From Agrobacterium larrymoorei (GTDB taxonomy: Bacteria; Pseudomonadota; Alphaproteobacteria; Rhizobiales; Rhizobiaceae), in NCBI RefSeq assembly GCF_030819275.1, contig NZ_JAUTBL010000002.1, positions 1,800,501 through 1,864,500 on the forward strand: a DNA stretch of 64,000 bases. The letters run 5' to 3'. Below, piece by piece: positions 26,654 through 35,065 of this stretch (position 1 is its first letter; every line of letters starts with the position of its first letter). The translations under genes and the position numbers were made by a program. Under the pieces are notes generated by a model. The model saw nothing but the letters and a program-made list of their open reading frames with translations. It was not told the DNA's origin and ran no database searches.

Positions 26654-28447
26654 TTAGACGAGCTGGCGGCCCTTGGCATCGATGGCATTGGCGACTGCTT
26701 CGTCCGTTGCTTCATCCGGCAGCAGCATCTCGTTATGTGCCTTACCAGACGGAATCATCGGGAAGCAATTGGCGAGATTGGCAACGCGGCAATCGAAGAT
26801 GACCGGCTTCTTCACCGCAATCATCTCTGCGATCTTGTCATCCAGCTCCTTCGGATCGTCGCAATACATGCCAACGGCGCCGTAAGCTTCGGCCAGCTTG
26901 ACGAAATCCGGCATCGCTTCGGTATAGGAGTTGGACAGACGGTTGCCGTGCAGCAACTGCTGCCACTGGCGGACCATGCCCATATACTGGTTGTTCAAGA
27001 TGAAGATCTTGACCGGCAGATTATACTGGATGGCGCAGGACATTTCCTGAATGCACATCTGGATAGAAGCATCACCCGCAACATCGATGACCAGTGCATC
27101 CGGGTGAGCAACCTGAACACCGATAGCAGCCGGGAAACCATAACCCATGGTGCCAAGACCACCGGATGTCATCCAGCGCTTCGGCTGTTCGAAGCCGAGG
27201 AACTGTGCCGCCCACATCTGGTGCTGGCCGACTTCGGTGGTGATGTAGGTATCGTGGGCCTTGGTGGCTTCCGACAGACGCTCCAGCGCATATTGCGGCA
27301 TGATGACATCGCTGGAATTCCTGTAGGCAAACGAGTTGCGTGCCCTCCAGCGCGCGATCTGGCTGTGCCACTCCTGCGTCTGCGCCTTTTCGGGCTTGGC
27401 AGGCAGCGCCCGCCACAGACGAACCATATCTTCCAAAACATGGCCGACATCGCCGATAATCGGAACATCGACGCGAACGTTCTTGTTGATCGAGGACGGA
27501 TCGATATCGATGTGAATCTTCTTGGAGTTCGGCGAGAAGGCATTCAGGCGACCGGTGATGCGATCGTCGAAACGCGCGCCGATACAGACCATGACGTCAC
27601 AATCATGCATCGCCATGTTGGCTTCATAAGAACCGTGCATGCCGAGCATGCCGAGCCACTTGTCGCCGGAAGCCGGATAAGCACCCAGGCCCATCAATGT
27701 GGAGGTGATCGGGAAGCCGGTCAGCTCAACCAGTTCGCGCAGCAGGCGAGTGGCTTCCGGACCCGAATTAACGACACCGCCGCCGGTGTAGAAAACAGGT
27801 CGCCGCGCCTTCGACATCAGCTCGATCGCCGCATGGATGGCATTCAAATCGCCCTGAACCTTCGGCTTGTAGCTCTTCTGCTGAATGGCGGCAGATGGCG
27901 GCGTATAGGTACCGGTCGCAAACTGGATGTCTTTGGGAACGTCGACAACGACCGGGCCCGGGCGGCCTGTCTGGGCAATCCGGAATGCCTCATGGATGAT
28001 ACCCGCCAACTCGTTGACGTCCTTGACCAGCCAGTTGTGTTTGGTGCAGGGGCGCGTGATACCGACCGTATCGCATTCCTGGAAAGCGTCCGAGCCGATC
28101 AGCGTGGTGGGGACCTGGCCAGAAATGCAGACCAGTGGAATGCTATCCATCAGCGCGTCCTGCAATGGCGTAACGGCATTGGTTGCGCCAGGACCGGACG
28201 TAACAAGCATGACGCCGACCTTGCCGGTGGAGCGAGCGTAACCTTCCGCAGCATGGCCTGCACCCTGTTCGTGACGAACCAGAATGTGCTGGATTTCATC
28301 CTGCTGGAAAATCTCGTCATAGATCGGGAGAACCGCACCGCCCGGATAGCCGAAAATGTGTTCGACGCCATTGTCCTTGAGCGCGCGCAGAACGATTTCC
28401 GCGCCGGTCATGCGATTGCTGTTTTCCGTAGTGTCCTTATCCGTCAT
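26654..28447 (-). CDS. ilvI: Acetolactate synthase large (catalytic) subunit
   Basis: The thiamine diphosphate enzyme (about 597 residues) makes acetolactate and acetohydroxybutyrate, the first common step of branched-chain amino acid synthesis. The N-terminus MTGAEIVLRALKDNGVEHIFGYPGGAVLP is typical, and RHEQGAGHAAEGYARSTGKVG carries the cofactor-activating glutamate. The ThDP motif is GDASIQMCIQEMSCAIQYNLPVKIFILNNQ. The ATG at 28447 is preferred; 28459 is possible. An in-frame ATG at 28510 is rejected because it lies directly behind the T run of the leader terminator. Expression is probably controlled by the upstream attenuator. Confidence 0.96.
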   Translation of the reverse strand: MTDKDTTENSNRMTGAEIVLRALKDNGVEHIFGYPGGAVLPIYDEIFQQDEIQHILVRHEQGAGHAAEGYARSTGKVGVMLVTSGPGATNAVTPLQDALMDSIPLVCISGQVPTTLIGSDAFQECDTVGITRPCTKHNWLVKDVNELAGIIHEAFRIAQTGRPGPVVVDVPKDIQFATGTYTPPSAAIQQKSYKPKVQGDLNAIHAAIELMSKARRPVFYTGGGVVNSGPEATRLLRELVELTGFPITSTLMGLGAYPASGDKWLGMLGMHGSYEANMAMHDCDVMVCIGARFDDRITGRLNAFSPNSKKIHIDIDPSSINKNVRVDVPIIGDVGHVLEDMVRLWRALPAKPEKAQTQEWHSQIARWRARNSFAYRNSSDVIMPQYALERLSEATKAHDTYITTEVGQHQMWAAQFLGFEQPKRWMTSGGLGTMGYGFPAAIGVQVAHPDALVIDVAGDASIQMCIQEMSCAIQYNLPVKIFILNNQYMGMVRQWQQLLHGNRLSNSYTEAMPDFVKLAEAYGAVGMYCDDPKELDDKIAEMIAVKKPVIFDCRVANLANCFPMIPSGKAHNEMLLPDEATDEAVANAIDAKGRQLV

Positions 28448-28510
28448 TGCCTGTTCCATCCCGATTTGGCTTTTGGATATCGCTGGGCGTAAACGCCCAA
28501 GTGGAGACAT

Positions 28511-28534
28511 AAAAAAAGGCCCCTAGAGGAGCCT
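28511..28534 (-). terminator. Attenuator terminator in the ilvIH leader
   Basis: The minus-strand sequence forms a 7-bp stem with one G-U pair and a 4-nt loop (28517-28534), followed by seven T residues (28511-28517). It lies between the leader peptide and ilvI. Upstream, GCGCATGGG and CCCATGCGC (28541-28549 and 28579-28587) form a 9-bp hairpin with GGATGG/CCATCC inside. This gives the competing structures expected for translation-coupled attenuation. Confidence 0.75.
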
Positions 28535-28565
28535 CGTTCAGCGCATGGGTGCTTTCGCCGGATGG

Positions 28566-28622
28566 TTACACCATCCTGCCCATGCGCCGTCCCACCACGA
28601 TAAGTACGTTAAGATTTTTCAT
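28566..28622 (-). CDS. ilvL: ilvIH leader peptide
   Basis: An 18-codon frame encodes MKNLNVLIVVGRRMGRMV followed by TAA. Two Leu, one Ile and two Val codons fall within residues 4-10, the amino acids made by the pathway behind it. The stop codon lies inside the leader hairpin. Promoter spacing places the transcription start only about two nt before the ATG, so the message is nearly leaderless, as described for trpL of Sinorhizobium. When these aminoacyl-tRNAs are scarce, stalling would favour readthrough into ilvI. The gene symbol is by analogy. Confidence 0.75.
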   Translation of the reverse strand: MKNLNVLIVVGRRMGRMV

Positions 28623-28630
28623 GGAGCGGA

Positions 28631-28659
28631 GTGTTAGACAGAAACCAGATTGGCGTCAA
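28631..28659 (-). promoter_or_regulatory. Predicted ilvIH promoter
   Basis: The minus strand has TTGACG (28659-28654) and TAACAC (28636-28631) separated by exactly 17 nt. The expected start point is about 28624, next to the leader-peptide ATG at 28622. The -10 match is moderate. Confidence 0.55.
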
Positions 28660-28829
28660 CGCAAAACGGCGAAAAAATCCACCGCCTCTTAACTTTATTG
28701 CCCTGAAGCAGCCTGCAACGAAACAAAGATGCGCGGCTGTTACACCACTTATTAAAGCCACATGCCTATAACCGACTGCAAAAGAAGAGGCCTTTAGAGA
28801 CATAGGCATCGACCTGGCAGGAACAACAC

Positions 28830-30791
28830 GTGCTTAACCAAGATCTGCACACATCAGCAAAAGCGGGCGATCATGATCGCCGCGACGGACAGACGGCGGG
28901 CAACCGCATGCTCGGACGCGTGGTTTTCTGCAGTGGCTCGACAGCCAGAATTTCCGTCACCGCCGACAGCGCCAATCCGGGCTTTGCGCAATTGTGGTCG
29001 GTTGGCCGCCTTATCTCCATCGATCTCGGCGAAACCCGTGTCGTGGCTCTCACCTACGCCATGAACGTCGACGGCCCGCTCTGGTCCGAGCGCGAAGCGA
29101 ACACGATACTCGTCGATGTGGAACTGCTCGGCGAAATTTACTCGACCCCAGAAGGCATCGAACAATTTTCGAGTGGCATCACCCGCTACCCCTATCTTGG
29201 CGCCATCGCACACCGCATCCGCGCCAGCGACCTCGTGCGGATTTATGACAACAGCGCAAGAGGCAGTTGCATCGTCGGGCATCTGAGCCAGGACCAGAGC
29301 GTCGATGCAATCATCAACATTCCAGAAATGCTATCCAAGCACTTTGTCGTCGTCGGCTCCACAGGCGTGGGCAAAACGACGGCGGTGACCTTGCTTGTCA
29401 ACAAGGCGATCGAGAAGGACCCAAAGCTCCGGGTACTGATCCTCGATCCACATAATGAATTTGCCGCAGCCTTTCCCAACACGTCCGTCGTTATCGACAC
29501 CGATACGCTGGACCTGCCCTTCTGGCTGATGAAGCTCGAAGAATTCACCGAAGTACTCTTTCGCGGGCAAAAGCCACCCCTCGATGAGTTGGATATCCTG
29601 CGCGATCTCATTCCAGAGGCCAAACGCGCTTTCCGCGGATCGGAAGCTTCGACCATGCGCCGCGCCTCGGAAAAAACCTCGCTGACTGCCGACACGCCGG
29701 TCCCCTACCGTATTGCCGATCTTCTTGCGCTCATCGACGAGCGTATCGGACGGCTGGAGGGCCGCGGCGAAAAGCCGGTCTTGCGCTCCCTCAAGCTGCG
29801 CATCATGGCTGCGATCAACGATCCGCGCTACTACTTCATGTTCTCCAACAGCACCATCAGTGACACGATCATGGAGACGGTCGCGCATATCTTCCGCGTA
29901 CCGGGAGATGGAAAGCCTGTTTCGGTTTTCCAACTGGCGGGCATTCCGTCGGAAGTGGTCAATTCCGTTGCCTCAGTTCTGTGCCGCATGGCCTTCGAAC
30001 TGGCGCTTTGGGGCCAGGGAGCGATCCATACGTTGGTGGTCTGCGAAGAGGCACATCGCTATGTGCCGGCCGATCCGGAACTCGGCTTCTTTCCTACACG
30101 ACAGGCGATTGCCCGCATTGCCAAGGAAGGCCGCAAATACGGCGTGTCGCTCGGCATCGTCACACAGCGCCCCGGTGAACTCGACCAGACGATCCTGTCG
30201 CAGTGCTCGACCGTCTTTGCCATGCGCCTTTCCAATGACAACGACCAGGACATCATTCGCTCGGCGATTTCCAACTCCTCGACTTCGACGACCAGCTTCC
30301 TGTCATCGCTTGGCAATGGCGAAGCGATTGCCTTCGGCGAGGCGATCAACGTGCCGATGCGCATGCGTTTCAACCGCCTGCCACCACACATGCTGCCAAA
30401 GGCAAATGGCATCATTAGCCACCACCATGAAGATGTCCCGGATAATGTGGACCTGCGCTCCATCGTCAAAAGGATGCGCGCGGTCTCAGGCCCAGATATT
30501 TCCGGCTTCCGACAAAGCTATGAGGCGACGGTCGCCAAGGATGTCGGCGAGATGGAGATGGGAGGCTGGACGACCTATGATTCGTCCAAAGCCTTTGGCG
30601 GGGACTCCGAACCCTACCGCCCCGACATGCTTCCGCGGAGCAACCTGACTGCCGTACAGAGGCCTGAACCACAGGAACCGACACCTTCAGCGCCCGACAC
30701 CACTCGCCCATTCTTCACCAACGAGACGCGCTCCTCCATCCGGGAGACCTTGCTGAAGAAACCTTTGGGAAGCCTCTACAAGAAGGACTGA
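28830..30791 (+). CDS. HerA-like ATPase (DUF87)
   Basis: The 653-residue protein has the HerA/FtsK-type motor domain. Walker A GSTGVGKTT lies at 176-184, LRVLILDPHNEF follows as the conserved strand with Asp-Pro-His, and Walker B VVCEEAHRYVP lies near 405. IAKEGRKYGVSLGIVTQRPGELD and QCSTVFAMRLSNDNDQ form the sensor and arginine-finger region. The N-terminal 150 residues resemble the HerA-associated HAS barrel. Archaeal HerA works with the NurA nuclease in DNA end resection; no NurA-like gene is nearby. The start codon is GTG with GGCAGGAA upstream. Confidence 0.9.
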   Translation: MLNQDLHTSAKAGDHDRRDGQTAGNRMLGRVVFCSGSTARISVTADSANPGFAQLWSVGRLISIDLGETRVVALTYAMNVDGPLWSEREANTILVDVELLGEIYSTPEGIEQFSSGITRYPYLGAIAHRIRASDLVRIYDNSARGSCIVGHLSQDQSVDAIINIPEMLSKHFVVVGSTGVGKTTAVTLLVNKAIEKDPKLRVLILDPHNEFAAAFPNTSVVIDTDTLDLPFWLMKLEEFTEVLFRGQKPPLDELDILRDLIPEAKRAFRGSEASTMRRASEKTSLTADTPVPYRIADLLALIDERIGRLEGRGEKPVLRSLKLRIMAAINDPRYYFMFSNSTISDTIMETVAHIFRVPGDGKPVSVFQLAGIPSEVVNSVASVLCRMAFELALWGQGAIHTLVVCEEAHRYVPADPELGFFPTRQAIARIAKEGRKYGVSLGIVTQRPGELDQTILSQCSTVFAMRLSNDNDQDIIRSAISNSSTSTTSFLSSLGNGEAIAFGEAINVPMRMRFNRLPPHMLPKANGIISHHHEDVPDNVDLRSIVKRMRAVSGPDISGFRQSYEATVAKDVGEMEMGGWTTYDSSKAFGGDSEPYRPDMLPRSNLTAVQRPEPQEPTPSAPDTTRPFFTNETRSSIRETLLKKPLGSLYKKD

Positions 30792-30797
30792 GAACGC

Positions 30798-31721
30798 TCA
30801 CGGAGCGACGCGCTGCCAGTCCTCCCCCATCTGGTTGCGAAACCAGGTCATTTGCCGCTTGGCATATTGACGGGTCGCGGCTGCGGCTTTCTCGATCACG
30901 TCGGCTTCACTCATGCGGCCTTCCAGCATCTCGGCAATATGCGATACGCCGATCGCCTTCATGGCAGTCGAGTCCGCGGGAAGCTCAAGAGCAAGAAGCG
31001 CCTTCACCTCCTCCACTGCGCCGCTCTGCATCATGCCGGCAAAACGGCGGTTGATGCGATCATGCAAAACGCTACGCTCGGGTAGAACCACGATCTTGCG
31101 CGCTCGATCGGGATTGACAATCATCGGACCCCTTGCAGTCTGAAACGACCGGATCGATTGCCCGGTTGTCTCGAAAACCTCCAGTGCGCGCACGATCCGT
31201 TGGCCATCCGTCGGCATCAAGGTCGCGGCCACGTCAGGATCCCGCGCCTCCAATTCGCCATAGAGGGCGAAGCTTCCATTCTCCAACAGCCGTTGACGAT
31301 ATCCTTCCCTGATATCGACAGGGATTGAGGGCATGTCAGACAGGCCCCCCGTTAGCGCCTTGAAGTACAGCCCCGTGCCGCCGACGATGACAGGGAGCAG
31401 CCCCTTTGCCTTCACCTCACCAAGAAGCGAGGTGCCGTCCCGCAGCCATTCACCCGTCGAATAGAGCGCGTTGGCGGGGACGTGGCCGTAAAGATAATGC
31501 GGCACCCCCTCCATCTCCTCTACCGAAGGGCGGGCCGTCAGCACCTGCAGTGTGTCGTAAACCTGCATGCTGTCGGCATTGATGACGACGCCCCCATGTT
31601 CCTGCGCAAGACGAAGCGCAAGCGCGGACTTGCCGCTTGCCGTTGGGCCGGTTATCAGGATCGCATCGAATGGTTCATCAAGGTTTTTCATCATGGCTTT
31701 CGTTGCCACGCTTATCGCCAA
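30798..31721 (-). CDS. miaA: tRNA dimethylallyltransferase
   Basis: The 307-residue enzyme transfers an isopentenyl group to A37 of tRNAs reading UNN codons. ITGPTASGKSALAL is the phosphate loop, INADSMQVYDTL the tRNA/DMAPP contact region and PVIVGGTGLYFKAL a further family motif. AAATRQYAKRQMTWFRNQ near the end is diagnostic. ATG codons at 31721, 31694 and 31691 are all possible. The first has AGGA 9 nt upstream. With any of them, the 5' end overlaps that of serB on the other strand. Confidence 0.95.
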   Translation of the reverse strand: MAISVATKAMMKNLDEPFDAILITGPTASGKSALALRLAQEHGGVVINADSMQVYDTLQVLTARPSVEEMEGVPHYLYGHVPANALYSTGEWLRDGTSLLGEVKAKGLLPVIVGGTGLYFKALTGGLSDMPSIPVDIREGYRQRLLENGSFALYGELEARDPDVAATLMPTDGQRIVRALEVFETTGQSIRSFQTARGPMIVNPDRARKIVVLPERSVLHDRINRRFAGMMQSGAVEEVKALLALELPADSTAMKAIGVSHIAEMLEGRMSEADVIEKAAAATRQYAKRQMTWFRNQMGEDWQRVAP

Positions 31722-32583
31722 TCCGTCAAATCCTGTTCTCGCCGCAGCCCTCGGAGAAACGGCGGCACAGGCCGTTGGCGCATCGGGGCTCTACTGGCTG
31801 GCAGACGGTGTTGCCTGCGATATCGTGCTGCCGGAAGGCGCCGATGCCGAGGCAGCGCACAAGACCCTGTCCGGCACGATAGCTGGCCTGCCGATCGATA
31901 TCGTCATTCAGGATCAGGATACGCGCCGCAAGAAAATCCTGATTGCCGATATGGATTCCACCATGATCGGTCAGGAATGCATTGATGAACTGGCAGCCGA
32001 AGTCGGATTGAAGGACAAGGTTTCGGCCATCACTGCGCGTGCAATGAATGGCGAGATCGCCTTCGAGCCCGCACTGCGCGAGCGCGTTGCGCTGTTGAAA
32101 GGCCTTCCGGTCTCAGTCGTCGATGAGGTGATTGAAAAGCGCATCACGCTGACCCCAGGCGGCAAGGAACTCGTGGCGACGATGAAGGCCAAGGGCTACT
32201 ACACGGCGCTCGTCTCTGGCGGCTTTACCGTTTTTACTGCGCGTGTCGCGGATATGATCGGCTTCCAGGAAAATCGTGCCAATATTCTGGGTGAGCAGGA
32301 CGGACAACTGGACGGCACCGTGGCCGAGCCAATCCTTGGCAAGCAGGCCAAGGTCGATGCGCTGATCGACATTGCCGAGACGCTTGGTATCTCACCAGAC
32401 GATGCACTGGCCGTTGGCGATGGCGCAAATGATCTTGGCATGCTGCACCTTGCCGGCAGCGGCGTGGCACTCCATGCCAAGCCTGCCGTGGCAGCCGAAG
32501 CGAAGATGCGCATCGATCATGGCGATCTCACCGCCCTTCTCTATCTCCAAGGCTATCGTAAGTCGGATTTCGTCAGCGCATGA
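31693..32583 (+). CDS. serB: Phosphoserine phosphatase
   Basis: The 296-residue HAD-superfamily enzyme makes serine from phosphoserine. Motif I DMDSTM carries the nucleophile Asp86 and Asp88. SGGFTVFT is motif II and VGDGANDLGMLH motif IV. An N-terminal regulatory ACT-like segment of about 75 residues precedes the catalytic domain. AAGG lies upstream of the ATG. The gene overlaps the start of miaA head to head, and its last four bases (ATGA) overlap the start of the acetyltransferase gene. Confidence 0.95.
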   Translation: MAFVATLIANPSNPVLAAALGETAAQAVGASGLYWLADGVACDIVLPEGADAEAAHKTLSGTIAGLPIDIVIQDQDTRRKKILIADMDSTMIGQECIDELAAEVGLKDKVSAITARAMNGEIAFEPALRERVALLKGLPVSVVDEVIEKRITLTPGGKELVATMKAKGYYTALVSGGFTVFTARVADMIGFQENRANILGEQDGQLDGTVAEPILGKQAKVDALIDIAETLGISPDDALAVGDGANDLGMLHLAGSGVALHAKPAVAAEAKMRIDHGDLTALLYLQGYRKSDFVSA

Positions 32584-33140
32584 TCATCCACGGCACACCG
32601 CGCCTCATCCTGAGAGACTGGAAGGAGAGCGACCGCGCCCTCTTTCGCGAGATCAATGCCGATCCTGTCGTCATGGAATTCTTTGCCATGCGCCGAAGCG
32701 ACGAGGAATCCGACGCCATGATGGAGCGGATCAATGCGCTGATCCATGCCACCGGCTTCGGTTTTTATGCCATGGAAAACCGCGAGACCGGCGAGCCCAT
32801 GGGCTTTTGCGGCGTCGCCCCCGTCACGGTCGACGACGTCTTTGCGCCCGGCACCATGGAAATCGGCTGGCGGCTTGCCACCCGGTACTGGGGCAACGGC
32901 TACGTGACCGAGGCGGCGAAAGCGCTGCTGGCCATGGCTTTCGAGGACAAGCGTCTTGCGGAGATCGTCTCTTTCGCCGTCCACAATAACCATCGTTCCA
33001 CCGCAGTGATGAAACGCATAGGGCTCAAGCGCGACCCGTCACGCGACTTTGATCATCCGCGCGTGCCGGAAGAAACGCATCCTCACCTACGTCCCCATGT
33101 CACCTACGCGCTGACGCTGGAGGACTGGCGGGCGCGATAA
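32580..33140 (+). CDS. GNAT-family N-acetyltransferase (RimJ/RimL-like)
   Basis: The 186-residue protein has the layout of ribosomal-protein and antibiotic acetyltransferases: IIHGTPRLILRDWKESDRALF at the start, MEIGWRLATRYWGNGYVTEAAKALL as the acetyl-CoA binding motif, and SFAVHNNHRSTAVMKRIGLKRD near the end. Acceptor is unknown. Its ATG overlaps the serB stop codon (ATGA), indicating translational coupling with serB. Confidence 0.92.
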   Translation: MIIHGTPRLILRDWKESDRALFREINADPVVMEFFAMRRSDEESDAMMERINALIHATGFGFYAMENRETGEPMGFCGVAPVTVDDVFAPGTMEIGWRLATRYWGNGYVTEAAKALLAMAFEDKRLAEIVSFAVHNNHRSTAVMKRIGLKRDPSRDFDHPRVPEETHPHLRPHVTYALTLEDWRAR

Positions 33141-33162
33141 ACGTCGCGCCTCCAAACGGTCC

Positions 33163-33270
33163 CACTAAAGCATGTCGCGCAAAAGTGCGCAGCGGTTTTG
33201 CGATAACGACATGCGATAACAAAAACCTAAAGCGAAGAGCGAATCTGAAAGATCGCGCCGCGCTTTAGTG
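33163..33270. repeat. RIME-like rhizobial intergenic repeat, copy 1
   Basis: The segment runs from CACTAAAGC (33163-33171) to GCTTTAGTG (33262-33270), its inverted ends. Inside is GCATGTCGCGCAAAAGTG, then GTTTTGCGATAACGACATGC, which strongly resembles the widespread rhizobial RIME sequence as I recall it. A second copy lies at 45041-45152. The repeat overlaps the stop codon of the ATPase gene (33265) and so provides the end of that reading frame. Confidence 0.75.
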
Positions 33271-34032
33271 CAGACCGAAGAGGTTGAGCAGCTCCTCGCG
33301 CTGGCGAACGAAGGCGGCTGAACTGCGATCACGCGGGCGCGGAAGATCGACATCGATCAATCTTGGCACGGCACCCTTTTCCCGCGGCAGGATGAGAATA
33401 CGGTCGGCCAGGAAGATCGCCTCCTCCAGATCATGGGTCACGAGAACCGTGGTCACGTCTTCCTCGCGCCAGATCCTCGCCAACTCCTGTTGCATGCCGA
33501 TCTTCGTCATCGCATCCAGGGCACCGAGCGGCTCGTCGAGCAACAAGATTTCCGGCTGGACGGCGAGAGCCCGGGCAATGCCCACGCGCTGCGCCATGCC
33601 GCCGGAAAGCTGCCGCGGATAGGCATTCTCGAACTGCTGCAAGCCGACGAGGTTGATGTAGCGACGGGCGCGGTTGCGGGCCTCATCGCGGCTCAAGCCT
33701 TGCGTCTCCAGTCCGAAGGCCACGTTGTCAAGCACCGTCAACCAAGGGAGAAGCCGAGGCTCTTGGAAGATCACCGCTCTGTCACGGCCGACACCACGCA
33801 CCGCGTTTCCATCGATCAGCACATCGCCACGATCGGCCTCTTCAAGCCCTGCCAGCACGCGTAGCAGCGTCGTCTTGCCCGAACCGCTGGCGCCGACGAT
33901 CGCCAGGCTCTCGCCGGATCGGATCGTCAGGTTCAGATCTTTCAGCACCTGAAACGGCTTGCCATTCAAATGGTAGGATTTTGAGAGGTGGCGGATCGCC
34001 ACCTCGCCCCGTTCCGAAGGAACTGCGCTCAT
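33265..34032 (-). CDS. ssuB: Sulfonate/taurine-type ABC transporter ATP-binding protein
   Basis: The 255-residue ATPase has Walker A GASGSGKTT, signature LSGGMAQRVGIARAL and Walker B EILLLDEPLGALD. It resembles SsuB/TauB, which drive uptake of aliphatic sulfonates. Its stop codon lies in the edge of a RIME-like repeat. It is the last gene of a four-gene minus-strand set: monooxygenase, permease, binding protein and ATPase. The exact substrate is not determined, so the symbol is by family. Confidence 0.85.
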   Translation of the reverse strand: MSAVPSERGEVAIRHLSKSYHLNGKPFQVLKDLNLTIRSGESLAIVGASGSGKTTLLRVLAGLEEADRGDVLIDGNAVRGVGRDRAVIFQEPRLLPWLTVLDNVAFGLETQGLSRDEARNRARRYINLVGLQQFENAYPRQLSGGMAQRVGIARALAVQPEILLLDEPLGALDAMTKIGMQQELARIWREEDVTTVLVTHDLEEAIFLADRILILPREKGAVPRLIDVDLPRPRDRSSAAFVRQREELLNLFGLH

Positions 34033-34041
34033 CGCATCACC

Positions 34042-35022
34042 TCAATTGCTGGCGGTTGCGGTTTCGGGCGAATAGAGGATTTTATCTGCCACGAGCTGGC
34101 CCTGCTGGACTTTGCCTTCGCGGGTCAGCACGTCGATCCAGAATTGCAGGTCGCGGTCGACAGCCTTGCCACCGGGGCGGACGCCATAACCGAGAAAATA
34201 TTTCGCCAATTCAGGGTTTTCGCCGCGCTCTTCCAAGGCCTTGGCGAATATTGCCTTGGTTTCCTCCGGATGCTCGCGAGCGTAATCAAGCGCGCGTTGA
34301 GATTGTTCGACGAAGGTCTTGGCCGCATCCGGATGCGCCTTGATGAAATCGCGGCGCAAGACCACGAAGCCGCCGGCAATATCGCCGAGAACATCCGTGT
34401 CATCGAAAACCGGCCGGATACCGCCATGCGTCTTCGCTAGCCCTTCGAAGGTCGTCTGCCAGTAGCCGAAGGCAGCGATATCCACCTGGTTGGAGCGGAG
34501 CACCTGCTCCAGTTGCGGTCCCGGCACGACCACCGGCTTTGCCGCATCGACCGGCAATCCCTGCGAATGAAGAGCCTCGCGGATCGTATAATCGAGATGC
34601 GCCCCGAGTGTATTCACCGCAATCGTCTTGCCGGCAATGTCCTTGATCGCCTTGATCGGACTGTCATCGAGAACATAGAAAACCGACTGGACCTGGTCGT
34701 TGATGCCATTCGACGGATAAGCGGCAACGAAGTCGTTTCCGCCGGCAATTGAGTTCAGCACCGCAGAGGTCGCCGCACTACCGATTTCGACATCGCCGGA
34801 TGCAAGCGCAAAGAGCGACGCGGGGCCACCCTGGGCGTAGCCGACATTTTCAAAACTCACACCGGTACCTTTGAAGTAGCCGAGCTTTTCGGCGAGTTCA
34901 TGTGCGGCGAGACCGCCCTGGCTTGCGAGGTAGCGGAGCTTCACCTCTTCTGCCGAGGCGATGTTGGTCAGGCCGAAGAGGATGGCTGCGGACAGCAGCA
35001 GCTTGCGGGAATGAAAGCTCAT
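34042..35022 (-). CDS. Sulfonate-type ABC transporter substrate-binding protein
   Basis: The 326-residue protein has a signal peptide (MSFHSRKLLLSAAILFGLTNIASA) and then EEVKLRYLASQGGLAAHELAEKLGYF, like SsuA/TauA-type binding proteins. KTIAVNTLGAHLDYTIREAL is a further match. The start at 35022 follows AAAGGA and gives the proper signal peptide; the longer frame from 35166 does not. It feeds the adjacent permease and ATPase. Ligand is probably an organosulfur compound, given the FMN monooxygenase in the operon. Confidence 0.88.
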   Translation of the reverse strand: MSFHSRKLLLSAAILFGLTNIASAEEVKLRYLASQGGLAAHELAEKLGYFKGTGVSFENVGYAQGGPASLFALASGDVEIGSAATSAVLNSIAGGNDFVAAYPSNGINDQVQSVFYVLDDSPIKAIKDIAGKTIAVNTLGAHLDYTIREALHSQGLPVDAAKPVVVPGPQLEQVLRSNQVDIAAFGYWQTTFEGLAKTHGGIRPVFDDTDVLGDIAGGFVVLRRDFIKAHPDAAKTFVEQSQRALDYAREHPEETKAIFAKALEERGENPELAKYFLGYGVRPGGKAVDRDLQFWIDVLTREGKVQQGQLVADKILYSPETATASN

Positions 35023-35065
35023 GGTCTTATCCTTTGAATTTGAGAAAAAGAGATCGATGCGGGGA

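Noticed and set aside
26621..28492. Long 623-codon open frame on the plus strand, opposite ilvI and ilvH
   Set aside because: It is the antisense shadow of ilvI/ilvH in high-GC DNA, lacks a ribosome site, and its protein shows no family features, while the minus strand encodes clear IlvI and IlvH.
28447..28510. ilvI start at 28510
   Set aside because: That ATG directly follows the T run of the leader terminator, so it would be at the very end of a terminated RNA. The family sequence starts further downstream.
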